Below, piece by piece: positions 1 through 11,342 of a stretch of 64,000 nt of DNA. The stretch lies in contig NC_058497.1 of the NCBI RefSeq assembly GCF_020382885.2, positions 23,242,330-23,306,329 on the forward strand, written 5' to 3'. The notes beneath the pieces were generated by a model. That model saw only the letters and a list, made by a program, of their open reading frames with translations, did no database searches and was not told the origin of the DNA. Both the position numbers and the translations under genes were made by a program. Positions within the stretch are counted from its first letter, which is position 1. Each line of letters begins with the position of its first letter. This DNA comes from Scatophagus argus (Eukaryota > Chordata > Actinopteri > Scatophagidae).

Positions 1-1084
1 TATCTATCTACCTATCAGAGCACTCACCTAACCGAGTTAGCCCGATGTTACCTATCAGCTGCGGAGGACATCGTTAATGTTGACGTCCTGTGTAGTGACA
101 AGCACGAGTCTCCTGTATTCTTTTATGCGTTTTTGATTTTCGGCCCCTTTAAAGATCTCCTACAGCATTAAAAGAAAACAGGGCAGCAAGAAAGCACCAT
201 CTGCACAAGCTTTCCTGATAATGAATGAGACCTGCTTATGATAATAACTACAGTATATGTGTCTCATAATAAATTATTGATTAGTCAGACTTAATGTATT
301 CCCTATGAGTAGTTTTATTAGAACAGACTGCTGTTTGTTCTCCTCAGAGCTGTTTGTTGGTTTAGCATCACTGCTCATGAGGCGGAAGAACTTCTCCTGC
401 TTCTGACCATGCAGACTAAACTGTCCCACAGTGCATAAAAGTACATTTGCAACCTAAAAGTGGCTGGAACATAGTAATCTTCACCTTTGGTGGTAGATTT
501 CTGATGGGACGAGGAGCTCCTCATTCCAGGCGCCATGTGGCGGAAGTCCAATCCTCTGAGTGCTTGGAGAGTCACTTTGATAGAAAACGGGATTACTGAC
601 ACTTAATGCATGAAATGACCGAGCAGACCGTTCTTCTTGAGGTGACTCGGGCTTCACAGAGGCAGAGCTCATCTTCAGGCTAAATTTGGTTTTGTTAAAC
701 CTCAGTGGGCAGTGTCAAATGCGCACATTTTTGTATGAATATTTCATTACACCGAAGCCCACTGACAAAGGTGAGCGATCTCGACATTAATGCTGCTTCT
801 AATGCTTGTAGAAAGTTATGATAGAAAGTTACTTGTGTGATCGCTAAATAAAACCCAGTTATTGCTGTGTATTATTGCAGAGTTTAGATTATTTCTGACC
901 CCAGAGCAGCTCTGAAATCTTGTGCATCAAACTCAAACTAATGATGCTTATAATTTTCTGTTCATTTAGGCAGTCATTTAAATATAAAATGAGAAACAAA
1001 TTGCACAGCACACTTAACCCGAGCCCAAGGTCACATCGTCAAATTGCTCGCTTTGTCTGAAGCACAGTCGAGCAGCCAGGTGTA
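1..1084. other. No gene recognised
   Basis: AT-rich single-copy-looking DNA. A minus-strand open frame 672-481 ends at a GTGA that could be a splice donor, but neither reading frame resembles a family I know. Confidence 0.6.
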
Positions 1085-1210
1085 TTCATTTTCCAATCAA
1101 AGTCTAGTCTTAAAAATTGTCCAATACTTTGATTTATGACTATAAAACTAATGATGTTCCCATCAGCCTCCACAGTACGTGATGTTTAGGACCAGTACGC
1201 CTTTCTCAGT
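1085..1210 (-). repeat. Teleost interspersed repeat fragment (family A), minus orientation
   Basis: Read on the minus strand: GAGGCTGATGGGAACATCAT, then ATAAATCAAAGTATTGGAC. This is the start of a repeat common in percomorph genomes. Two further fragments of the same family are proposed at 2790-2985 and 56455-56840. Confidence 0.5.
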
Positions 1211-1906
1211 GTTGAACGAGTGAATGAATGCGGTAAATGATGATGTAACATTAACACATTACATCATTGTGACCTGATGATGGCCGGCTGACATTAGCAT
1301 TTAGCTCTTAGTTGTGCCTCCGTACATCCTCACAGAGCTGCTGGTGTGGCTGTGGACTCTTCAGCAATTTGTTGCTCGATAAATTACTCAGAGGATTAAT
1401 CAGTTCATTTTCTTTTTAAGTCAATTAATTTTCTATTGATCAATTATTAGACAAACTGGTTCAGCGCTAATCCCCTGTCTGTCAGACTTGAGTCCATAAG
1501 CTTTTCTGACAGGATTCAGGGTATTTGTCGGCAGGGCACAGTATCGTTTCAGGGGGGACACACATTTCTGAGCAAGTTGGTGAGAACTGAGAAAAGCCAG
1601 TCCTGCTGGAGGGATGAACCAGACACACTCAGGGAAGTGGTGGAGAAAACGATGTTTGCAATCTGCTATTATGGACAATGTCCTCCACCCTCTTGATGAC
1701 AAAATGTCAATGCAATGGAGCACTTATAGTCGGCGGCTCTTTCCACTGAGGCGTGCCAAGAAGCACTTCAGGAGTCCGTCTGACTGCCCTCCACAACAAT
1801 GTCCCCTCCCTCACCAGCGTCAGCCGCTAGCCCTTCGTTTCACTTTATCTACTTGCCTGCAGTCTGTTATTTCCTTATTTCTCCAGTGGGCTCCAATGTG
1901 ATTTCA

Positions 1907-1908
<2 letters not shown>

Positions 1909-1944
<36 letters not shown>
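1909..1944. repeat. (CT)n(CA)n microsatellite
   Basis: A CT run of about 17 bp is followed directly by a CA run of about 20 bp, then degenerate ACA text. Confidence 0.95.
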
Positions 1945-2180
1945 TAGACACACAAACAAACACAGAGACATGCAAGTAGCTGCACAAAGCTTCTCCACCC
2001 CCTAACACAAAAACTCTGGCCCCATCTGTTGGACTTACTGATCCTCTTGTTCTTTTTTGTCCCTTTTTTTTTATTATTATCGTTAGTTATTTGATGCAGA
2101 GCCCCTCGTGGATCCGCAAAGTAATTCGCTCACATAATCATTAATTTATTCACTCATTCACACACACACGATCAGTCACT

Positions 2181-2194
2181 CTGCCCCCTGGTGC
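2181..2194 (-). promoter_or_regulatory. CTCF-like motif, minus orientation
   Basis: The plus strand CTGCCCCCTGGTGC is GCACCAGGGGGCAG on the minus strand, 13 of 14 matches to the CTCF core by eye. Binding is not shown. Confidence 0.45.
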
Positions 2195-2280
2195 CCATTA
2201 GGAGGCATATGGTACGTCTGCAGACAGCACAGTGAACCAGCATCATTCACTGCGTCTCGTCTGTGACTCTGACTCTTTGT

Positions 2281-2376
2281 GTCCTTGTTTTTAATCTGTG
2301 TTTGTTGTCTGTGAAGCACTTTGTCACAGAGGTTTTTCTGGAAATTGATTTACAAATAAACTTGACTTGTCTTGAT
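2281..2376 (+). repeat. L2/CR1-type LINE 3' tail
   Basis: TGTGAAGCACTTTGTCACAG, then ACAAATAAACTTGACTTG, is the form of 3' end carried by fish L2-like retroposons, with a short TTGACTTG tail. No upstream coding part was seen. Confidence 0.5.
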
Positions 2377-2789
2377 CAGTCCCACCATTTGTCTTACCCA
2401 GCTGGGAGGTTGTTAAGGACGGCTCTGTCTCTCTCCTCTTCCTTCTTCCTCTGACGAGGAGGAACTGAGCGCCATCTGCCTGCACCTCCAATCAGCTGTT
2501 AATCTGCACAAATCAGTGAGAAAAATATGTCAATTAGGTAGTAGTCAGAGTTACAAATCGTTTATTGATTCTTCTTTCCATTGCCACTGACTGGCTAATC
2601 GCTTATGTATCTGTTTTATTGAATCTATTGGACAAATGCTATTATTAAGCTTTCTTGAGATGCATAATCCCATTTTCTGTCAGGTTACCAGCTGTCCTAT
2701 GATTTTAACAAATGTTCAACAAAAACAGCACAAAAAAAAATCACATAAGAGATGAAATTAGAATGACAAAAACAGTAGCTACAAAAAAC

Positions 2790-2985
2790 AGTAAGAGGAA
2801 CATGGATTTCTGTACCAAATTTGATGTCAGTCCCTCTCTGTGAATGGCCAAGATTAATATTATTCATCGTCTGGGAACCATGAACAAACGTCATCAAATG
2901 TCATTGCAGTCCATCCAATAGTTTTTGAGAGATTTCTGTCTGCACTGAAGTGGTGAACTAACAGAGTGACTGACGCTGCCAGTGG
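2790..2985 (+). repeat. Teleost interspersed repeat fragment (family A), plus orientation
   Basis: It contains GGAACATGGATTTCTGTACC, TTCATCGTCTGGGAACCATG and GTCCATCCAATAGTTTTTG, the middle and end of the same family. Strongly diverged, no coding frame. Confidence 0.55.
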
Positions 2986-5036
2986 ACTTAAATATTGCAG
3001 ACAAAAGCAGCTTGAATTCAGATATAAAACTATTTTAGACTAATCTTTTTCCATCAGGATGTATAACTTAAAATTTACATTCAGTGACTTGTCTGTGTAG
3101 TTTAAATACAGCAAAATGTCAGAACTGAGCCGAGGACTGGATTTTATCGGGCTGTTGCATCTCAAACCAAATATTTGCACCACAAATGACAAAAGAGAGA
3201 CAGCCAGAGCGTTTCACACAGATGGAGGACATGCGGCTGATCTTCATTAGCAATTAATGTTTGATGGTGATGTTTAGTGCCAGCGCCTGAAGCAGTGTGA
3301 TGGTCTCAGGGTTCAGTATGTACTTTATATCATTGTAGTGTCTGATATTAACAATAGTTTTGTTAACCATGGCTGTGATTAACATTTTGATCGACGTATG
3401 CTGGTGTCCCTTGTCTCAAGGGTCAGCATGTTTGAGATAAAACTATTCAAACTCATAAAACTAGAACTCTTTCTTTTCATGTTGCAAAAGTACTTAAAAG
3501 ATTCTTCAAACAGATCCTGCATTTATTTGTCTATGCATAGCTCATTGCATATTACTTCCTTTAATTTAGTGCGCATACCTTCACGAGTTCTTTAATGGTC
3601 AACCATTAAAAAAAAGAAAGAAAAAAAAACCTCTCCTCTGTGGACTGCAATCAGCACCTTTTTGTCTCCTGGTGATTTTAAAAACCTCTTCCTCCAACAC
3701 ATTAGCATAAGGAAGAATCCGGATCGTGGGTGGTGCCAGATGTTCCCCAGGGCCACCAGCACCGAAGCTAGACAGTCTCTCAACATCTGTGGAGGTGTGC
3801 CGACTGAAAAGGGAAAATGTTCCACAAAGATGTAACACCGGCTTCACATCATCTTTTGTCGCATACGGTTTGCATGTGAGACTGCTTCGTGAAGAGAGTG
3901 AGTCTGGGTTCCTCCTCTGCCAGGCAGCATACTGTGGGTTTATGTGGGTTCAGAGACGTGTGCCTTGACAATACACTGGAGAATTTGGTCGTGTGAAGAA
4001 ATAGTTGATGCCTGTCTGTCAAAGTGCTCGAGAAATATATATCTGTGTTCAGAGCGTGTGTTGCTGTGGCCAGCTGGCCGTGAGCAGTCAGACTAGCAGA
4101 GGTGTATCTCTCCAGTTCACTGGTGTTGGCCTTTGCCTCCCTCAGTCCTGGACCTGCATGTTTTGGCAGGGATTCAGCCATCGTCCCACAACATTACACT
4201 TCTCAAATTAACATTTTATATGACGGCAACATAGCGTGGGTGTGTGATAAAGCCTGCCAGCACAGAAATGAAGCAAGCTGGCACTGGATGCACTGCTAGC
4301 TCTCTCTCTCTCTCTTGATCCGTCCCACTGCAACAACCTTGAACCAGTTTGTTAGCATCCCAAATGAACAGCAACGGTGTTGAGATTTGAATAGCATAAA
4401 TAAATGAACGAGCAAACAAACCAGCACAAGGCTGCCGCCGCTCTAGTGGCAATCTAGGGCTTGCACTCCCTGTGTAATGATGTGCAAATAGCTGGCTGCT
4501 GAGATAAAATTCAATTGAAACTACAAACTGCCACAGACGACCACATGGCAAATGGCTGCTATAATTCTAACCAAGAGATTTGCCCTGCACCTGGTGAAAT
4601 GCAAACACTTCAAGTCAATGGGACTACTGGGTAACATCATAACAAGTCCACATCTTCATCTTCTTTTTGTTTCTTTTTTTTTTCTTTTGCCTCCCTGCTT
4701 CAGTTTCAGGAGCCGTCTCACTAAAAACTAACAAGGTATACGGTACGAAGGAACAGAAAGGGGATGATGAAGATATTTATGCAGATGAAACTTCAACACA
4801 AGCTTCTGAATGAAATGGAAATTATTGTAAATGTTCTTGAGACGCAACCTTTAAAGTGCCTCAGCTGATTAATTTAATTTACTTCTTTTAACCCCCCGGG
4901 ACGTTTAGTTTTATCTCTGGCTTTATTCTCAGGCTTATCATCACCAAGAGGCAAAATGTGAAAGGGGCATGAGAGCAAATTAGCATTTCACCGATTTAAG
5001 ATGGGGGACCCACAAGGGAAACTTTAGCAAATAACC

Positions 5037-5411
5037 AAAATGTAGCCAACAAGATCTTTTATGGTGTTCTTAGAGGAGAAAAACACAGTGGAGGCATGCT
5101 CTCCTCATATGTCAGCTAATGACTATTGATATGTACTTAGTATACATCTGTCTGTCTTTACTTTGTTTTACTTGAAATGCTTTTCTCTACAGGATAACAA
5201 AGTTAACGTTCGGACCACTGGAAACTCTTAAGGATGAATTATGCTTTGCACTGTGTTAATATCGCATGCTACTGCCCCGTCATGTATTCCTCGTTGAAGA
5301 TTTGCCTGACTGTGATAGTCTTGTTTTGCACCTGTATTATTTGTTGTAGTGTGATTATTTTCTCTGAAAATTAATAAACAGACTTATTGAAAAAAAAAAA
5401 TGTAGCCAACA
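5037..5411 (+). mobile_element. Retroposed insert with poly(A) tail and 15-bp target duplication
   Basis: AAAATGTAGCCAACA occurs at 5037-5051 and again, perfectly, at 5397-5411. Between them lies about 340 bp ending in AATAAA (5373-5378), an 11-nt spacer and an A run into the right duplication. This is the signature of LINE-type target-primed insertion of a polyadenylated RNA in plus orientation. I see no protein frame in the body, so it is a 5'-truncated LINE tail or a retrocopied 3'UTR. Confidence 0.85.
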
Positions 5412-6442
5412 GAGAGTTATAAGTGGTGCCTTCTGTGATTTCTGAGCAGATTTATCGACTCCACACTTTTCTCGAGCCTTCAACCCAACATCAGTGTTTG
5501 AAGTTTGCTCAGTTGTCATGGAGATGGAACGTACGAGCTCAGTGGTACCTGAGGACGTCCCTGTTGGGTCTAAAGTGATGCACAAGTTTATTCCTGACCT
5601 TTTAAATCCAGAATTATAAATCAAAACATACACAGTTGGGTCGGACTCTCATTAAACCGCACGCATAAATCCAGTTTAAGTTGCTTCTTCCAGCACCGTG
5701 TGTAGAATCATTAAGACTCTGAAGAGCAAAGCTGAGGGCAAAATGGGTTAATGTTCTACTGATTTCACAGTGATGGTTAACTAGCAGTGACATAAAATAA
5801 GCAGGTTGCATTTCTCTTGAATACCTGCCATTATGCTGAATGTTACACAGTGAAAGGGACCCTCACAGCGCAGTGTGCTTAAATGGCCCTCGTTGCCTCT
5901 GACTGCTTCTTGAAATCGTGCTGGTTTGTCTAACCTTGTGATTCCTTTGGAGAACCCTTCTGGTGACCAAAGTGTCTGAACGAATGCCTTTCTCAAGAGC
6001 AACAAAGGCGAATGGCCTCTGTGAGGGTGATGCTGAAAGTAGGTAAAAAAAAGTTACTTTATCAGAAATATGAATGGTAGCTGTGACGCTTTTCCTTCTT
6101 ACTTTTTAAACCTGCTCACAGCCGTCATCGCCTTAAAAGAGGTTTTTACCTTTGCATTATATATGAAGTACAGAAGAAGTTCATTGTTCTTTTGACTGTA
6201 CCGCATTGTTATGTTTTTGCTTTTGTAATAATTCGCTATTACAGTTTGGTCCATCTTTTTATTTGTGTCATTTATTTTGCTATTGTGTTTGTGTTTACAC
6301 GAAGGCAGATAAAAGAAACATGATTTAATTTCCTTCAAAGTAAAAAAAAAAAAAAACAGGACATACAGTACAAAATATTAATGAATACTGGGCAAAGAGA
6401 ATCTCACTATAAATACAAATAAGCCTGTGAATTTCAGCCTCA

Positions 6443-6472
6443 CTCTCTGTCTCTGTCTCTCTCTCTCTCTCT
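6443..6472. repeat. (CT)n microsatellite
   Basis: CT dinucleotides with GT interruptions over about 30 bp. Confidence 0.9.
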
Positions 6473-6751
6473 TCGATGACAGATTTCGAAATTATCCTCC
6501 CAAATGGGATCCGTTATCTGCTGCTTGTGACTCATCACTTTCCCAGTGACAGAACGCTGTGAAAGGATTTCCCTTTTACAGCTGAGCACTCAGAAGATGA
6601 CTTGAAGGAATACCAGCTGCAGTTTTAGACTGACATCCATTCAATTTTTAAAGCACATAATGGGCTTTGTGTGTGGGTTTCACAGTATGGGAAGTTTTCA
6701 ACAGTCACATTATTTATTCAGAAAGGCCTGAGACAAGCCTGGAAATGAGGA

Positions 6752-6754
<3 letters not shown>

Positions 6755-6784
<30 letters not shown>
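6755..6784. repeat. (TA)15 microsatellite
   Basis: A pure TA run of 30 bp. Confidence 0.95.
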
Positions 6785-6788
<4 letters not shown>

Positions 6789-7614
6789 TTTTATCCATGA
6801 CTTGGATTAATATCAAGGCACAGAATTTCTTTCCTCATTTACACAAGTCTGTATGCTGTGGTTCAAAATGAGGCTGGATTAATGAAGGCAGAAGACTGTC
6901 AGTGATTTCTCAAGTTTGTTTGAAAAATGTCCAAAAGAAATCAGTCTACTGAAGCGACCCAACTGACTTCCAGGAGATAACTGGTTTTGTTTGTGTGTAA
7001 GCAGATGCAGGACAAGTGGTGTTAGTTTATTCAGCCAAACCTGAAAATTACTTCAGGCTGACCCCCACTATTCAGCGGAGAAAGGAAAATCTGAAATACG
7101 CACCAAATCCAATTATCGCGTGAAACAAAAAGAAAAGTGCTGTACCAGCAAAATTTGAACATTGGTTTGTTCTTAATTAGCTGTCTGCTGGGTCATGTGT
7201 ACGTTCTTTAATTACCTCTGTGTGCACTAAGTGGACTGTGATTGGGATAAGATTAAATTTTATTGATTTCTGTGGGGAGTTTTGGCCTTTTGCAGCACAA
7301 GTGAGGGGATTTTGCACTGAAATAAAGGAATGCTGCAGCTAATAAGATTACAAAAGAGGAATATGTATAATATATGAGCTTATATAACTGAGAAATATTA
7401 TATCTTGGTATTTTGTTGTAAAAAATTTATAACAAATAATAAATAACATAATAATAACAAAATGCTATCATTCCAACATGCTAAATTAGCATTAGCGTTG
7501 TCATTTGTGAGGATGTTATCCTGGCTGTAGACTCACAGATTTATTAAATGGTTTATTTAGCTTAGAAATGCCACATCTGAACATTCATACATTTATTTTG
7601 GCCACTTGGGAGCA

Positions 7615-7643
7615 GGTGTTAATGTTAACACAACATTAACACC
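7615..7643. repeat. Perfect 12-bp inverted repeat, 5-nt loop
   Basis: GGTGTTAATGTT at 7615-7626 and its exact reverse complement at 7632-7643. It lies in a block (about 7460-8140) that reads like an interspersed fish repeat. Confidence 0.85.
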
Positions 7644-10600
7644 ATCAACATTAGCACCATCTTTTAAGCTGATATGCCAAACATCTGAGCATCCAGCAGT
7701 TACAGACAATTGGGTTGTGTTTCCACTCCAATTTCCAGGGTCCAATAGTCCCTCTCTTTTAGCTCTGTCTTTGGTCTCTACCAACTCCTGAGGGAAATAT
7801 CTGACTCTCTAGCAGCTAAATGTGTGTTCACCAGCTGGTAGATAACTGTGCTGTTTGGTCCTCAGCATGTAGTGTACGGTGGGGGTTTTTGGAGCTTTTT
7901 CCACTGAAAACAGCTGCCTTGTGCAGCCAAAAACAACACTATGAGAGCAGTGAGAGGGGAGCTATGGACCAGGCAGCTACACAATGAGCTGAAACTCACT
8001 AAAAAGCCCCATAAAGTCGAAGGGAGCCACCGATTCAGATGATAAACCTCCTTCATATTGTCGTTTGACACATTGTTGTTGTAAAAAATATTGATTATAG
8101 CTGCTTCAGAAAGTGGGAGGCATTTCTCCACCAACAAAGGACCAAATCACTCAGTTTAGTTGAAAAATCAAAGTTTCTAAAATTTTAGATGCATGGTTTT
8201 CATTGGAAAAATACAGTTTAAACGTTAGGGCTAATAAGTGGACAAATGTAGGCTTACATGTTTGAGCAATATTGAAAAGAATTAAACCATCTGATATGGC
8301 GATATCAGATCCATGTTAAACAGCCACCTCACTCGGTATCTAACTCGTGTCTTCAAAGTGAAAGGCCTCATCACCTCACTCTGGCGTGTCAGACGTTTAG
8401 ATCTGACATTTTTTCTGTCTCACTTAATCTGAATCAACATAAAGCTGCCTGTCATTAATCCTCTTTTTCTTCACATACTCAGATCAATGTTTCCTTTTCC
8501 ACAGCAAAGATAGTAATTAATCCGCAGTCCAGCAGAGCCTTCAGGCATGACTATTCGTCAAAGACCTTGATCAATGCCTCTTCCCATTCTTCTGCTTTCA
8601 GAAAATGAGTAGCCATTTTTTTTGTATCATGTTTTACATTCAGTCTTAGAGAATCAATGAATCTTATAAGGGCCAAATGATTAATGCTCGAGCACAATCC
8701 CTTAAGAAAATCTGAATTCTTGCAGAACAGTTTTTGGTTTTAAAACTCAGACCCTGGAGCTCATAAAAACATGTTTGGAATGGGGGTGGAATTGATGTGC
8801 TTCCCATTGTGCCCATTAGAATTATTTCAGCAATAAATGGTCTATACTCATGTCGTTTCACTTCATTTCTCCCTCATTGACTCTCCATTAATGACATTTC
8901 TGAAGAAAAATGAATAATAGATGTTATTAGTGATGAAACTTATCTTGGAGAAGTGAAACTCGGAGGGAGAGGAGCAGGCAAAAGGCTGGTAATGCCAGAG
9001 TAGCCTGGGCACAACAGATAGGGAGCGGACTGAAGGAGTGAAGGGGCCACTGCCTATTTATCAAGAGTAAGGTGCATGAAATTGGCTCTTAACCTCACAG
9101 TTAGAGGGTTTAATTAGAAATCATGCTTTTGCTACAGGAGGGGGCAGTGGGAGGGGGGCGTTGTCCAAACAGGGTGATAAATGACTTGTGGGACAGCAGG
9201 CTTTAGAGGGACGAGGGAGAAACAGGGTGGTGAGAGTGAAATGTAGGTGACAGCTCTCACGGCGGCAGGAGGTGAGACGTCGGGTTGAAGCGAGCAGGAG
9301 ATTGCAGCCGAAGTGTAAAGCCGCACCTCAAGAGCTGTGAGGGCTGTTATCAACGCGGGGGGGAGGGGCGGGGCAGGGGGGGCAGATGGGTGAGGGCAGT
9401 GTGGAAGACAGGGGCCAGGATCAGCAGGAAGAACAGGCTGACAGCAGACCGACCTCGGTTATAAATACGTGAGCGCTCGGGTGGCATCTCACCTCCTGCA
9501 GGGCTCCCACCTAGAGGAATGAAATCGTGACACAAAATTATTTCATGTAAATTCAATTTGAAGTCCTAAAACCTAAAAGGTGCACAGCGTGTACACTTGA
9601 CACTTTGGAGAAGAGTTGATTTTTCTTGTGTCAACATTTTCAGTGTTACAGTGAGGCTACAGGCAATGTGAACTTCAATATCGAGAAAACTTTAGAATAT
9701 TTTCTGATATTGAGCTGCATATCACAAAGTGAACCTCTCATGGTGCTCAGCAATATGCTGATAACACAGAGTATCGAGCAACCAAGTGCTGTTAAGATGG
9801 ATCCGTCATCGTACTACTTATTCCTCTGCTCAAATCGCTCTTGGAAATAAACTGAAATTTTGCCAGTTTTAGACGATTTTGTTCAGTTAATATTGATTTT
9901 AATTGATAAAGTGTAATGTGAGAAAAAAATAAGGTCATCGATACCAAAACTCAAAGTATCATAACAAGTCAAAAGTTGAAAAATGTCTGATAGCCAGCTG
10001 TTATCATAATACACATGCATACAAAACCACCTAAAATCAGTCAGTTTCTCTGTTATACTGCACTCAACCAAACTATTCATGTGTGTAAAACAAAACCCTC
10101 CATCATTAATTTTGCTGTTTTTAAACTACAACTTTCTGCACATCAATCTTTGATCAACAAAAGCCTATAACACAGCATGACAATATGATGATATCTTCAC
10201 TTTGTGTTTCCATTATATTCTGCAGCTAAACGAATTTAAAACACGGCTCAGTGGGACATACGCTGAAGCGCTGACGGCACCGAGGACTGAGGAGCTTCTT
10301 CTCTGAGTCGAAGTAAAGCAAGTAAACCGTAAAAACAAGTAAACGTCGTGGGGTAAATTCATTCTGAGCCAAAATAGGTCACCAGCACGGTGAAGTTTTC
10401 TGCTGAGAGCTAGAAGAGAATGAGTGCAGTGCTTAAACCATCAGCCTGTCCAAAACCATTCTGTGTTCAATTCTTTCTCTGGGGGCTTCAAATCCGACTA
10501 ATGGAGCAGGCTCATGTCAAAGAGATCTATGGAGAGTGAGTGTGAGGGATTAACAGGTCTGATGGAAATAATTGCTCAAAATGTGGTGTGTTTTTTCTCC

Positions 10601-10975
10601 AGTTTCTGCTGTTCGACACTGACAGCTGCACGCAGGAGGAAACTTTCTTCTTCCTACAAACCTGTTGTTACAGATCGAGCTTCTCCGGCACTTGACCGCA
10701 GATGACTCTGATCTTGACACAATGTGTGTCACTTGAAAAGGTCAGTGATTGCACTAAAGGCCAGACTGGTGATACAATTTCAAAATGGAGCGAGGACGTG
10801 AATGACTTCTGTGGCACAACCATTTATCTGAGAGAGCTGCACCGATGCTTTGATTTAGAGCCTGTCAGTTAAAACTCAAATGCCAAATTCAACACTGAAA
10901 ATCCTAACAATTTTCATGTCACTTTTAAGATCATATGGCAGCTGCAAAGCACATATACATTACTCACACCCACTG

Positions 10976-11342
10976 ACTGTACATAAAGATGGCCGACGAC
11001 TTTCCACTTCATCCCATACAAAAATGAAGCCAAAATATCACGGACACGAGCGCCGCCATCTCGTTTGCAGTCTGCACACTCAACTGTCAATCATGATGGC
11101 ATTCTATAGCATCATATGACTAATTACGCTTGAATATACATTAGCATGATAAGAACTACTTAAAAAGACAGAATAAAAAATATCTGAGCTGTGCTTTGAG
11201 TCTTGTCTGGTCCATGTCCCCTCTACTAATGTAAACGGGGTTGAAGTTTCTGACCTGTACTGCAGCCAGCCACCAGGGGGCGACTGAGATGTTTTGGTTT
11301 CACTTTCCAGGAGCTGTCATGTCGTCCGTCTTTATTTACCGT
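10976..11342. mobile_element. Nonautonomous inverted-repeat element (MITE-like), 367 bp
   Basis: The left end ACTGTACATAAAGATGGC is mirrored at the right end, which on the opposite strand reads ACGGTAAATAAAGACGG. Both continue into GACGAC-type text. The interior contains text common in fish copies, including GCAGCCAGCCACCAGGGGGC. No coding frame is present. Family name not assigned. Confidence 0.7.
11270..11283 (+). promoter_or_regulatory. CTCF-like motif inside the MITE-like element
   Basis: CCACCAGGGGGCGA matches the CTCF core consensus at 13 of 14 positions by eye. Binding is not shown. Confidence 0.45.

Larger units (their letters stand above)
5412..10975. other. No gene recognised; repeats and a GC-rich spot
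   Basis: It holds the CT and TA microsatellites and the hairpin block at 7460-8140. A GC-rich purine segment at about 9130-9500 has G runs (for example near 9360-9380). Frames longer than 60 codons here have no family resemblance. Confidence 0.6.

Noticed and set aside
481..672. 63-codon ATG-started minus frame ending at a donor-like GTGA
   Set aside because: The translation matches no family I know, the upstream acceptor is poor in pyrimidines, and no partner exon was found.
1614..1901. 95-codon plus frame rich in R/K before the CT/CA microsatellite
   Set aside because: It looks vaguely like a LINE scrap, but I could not match it to any transposon protein, so it is not annotated.
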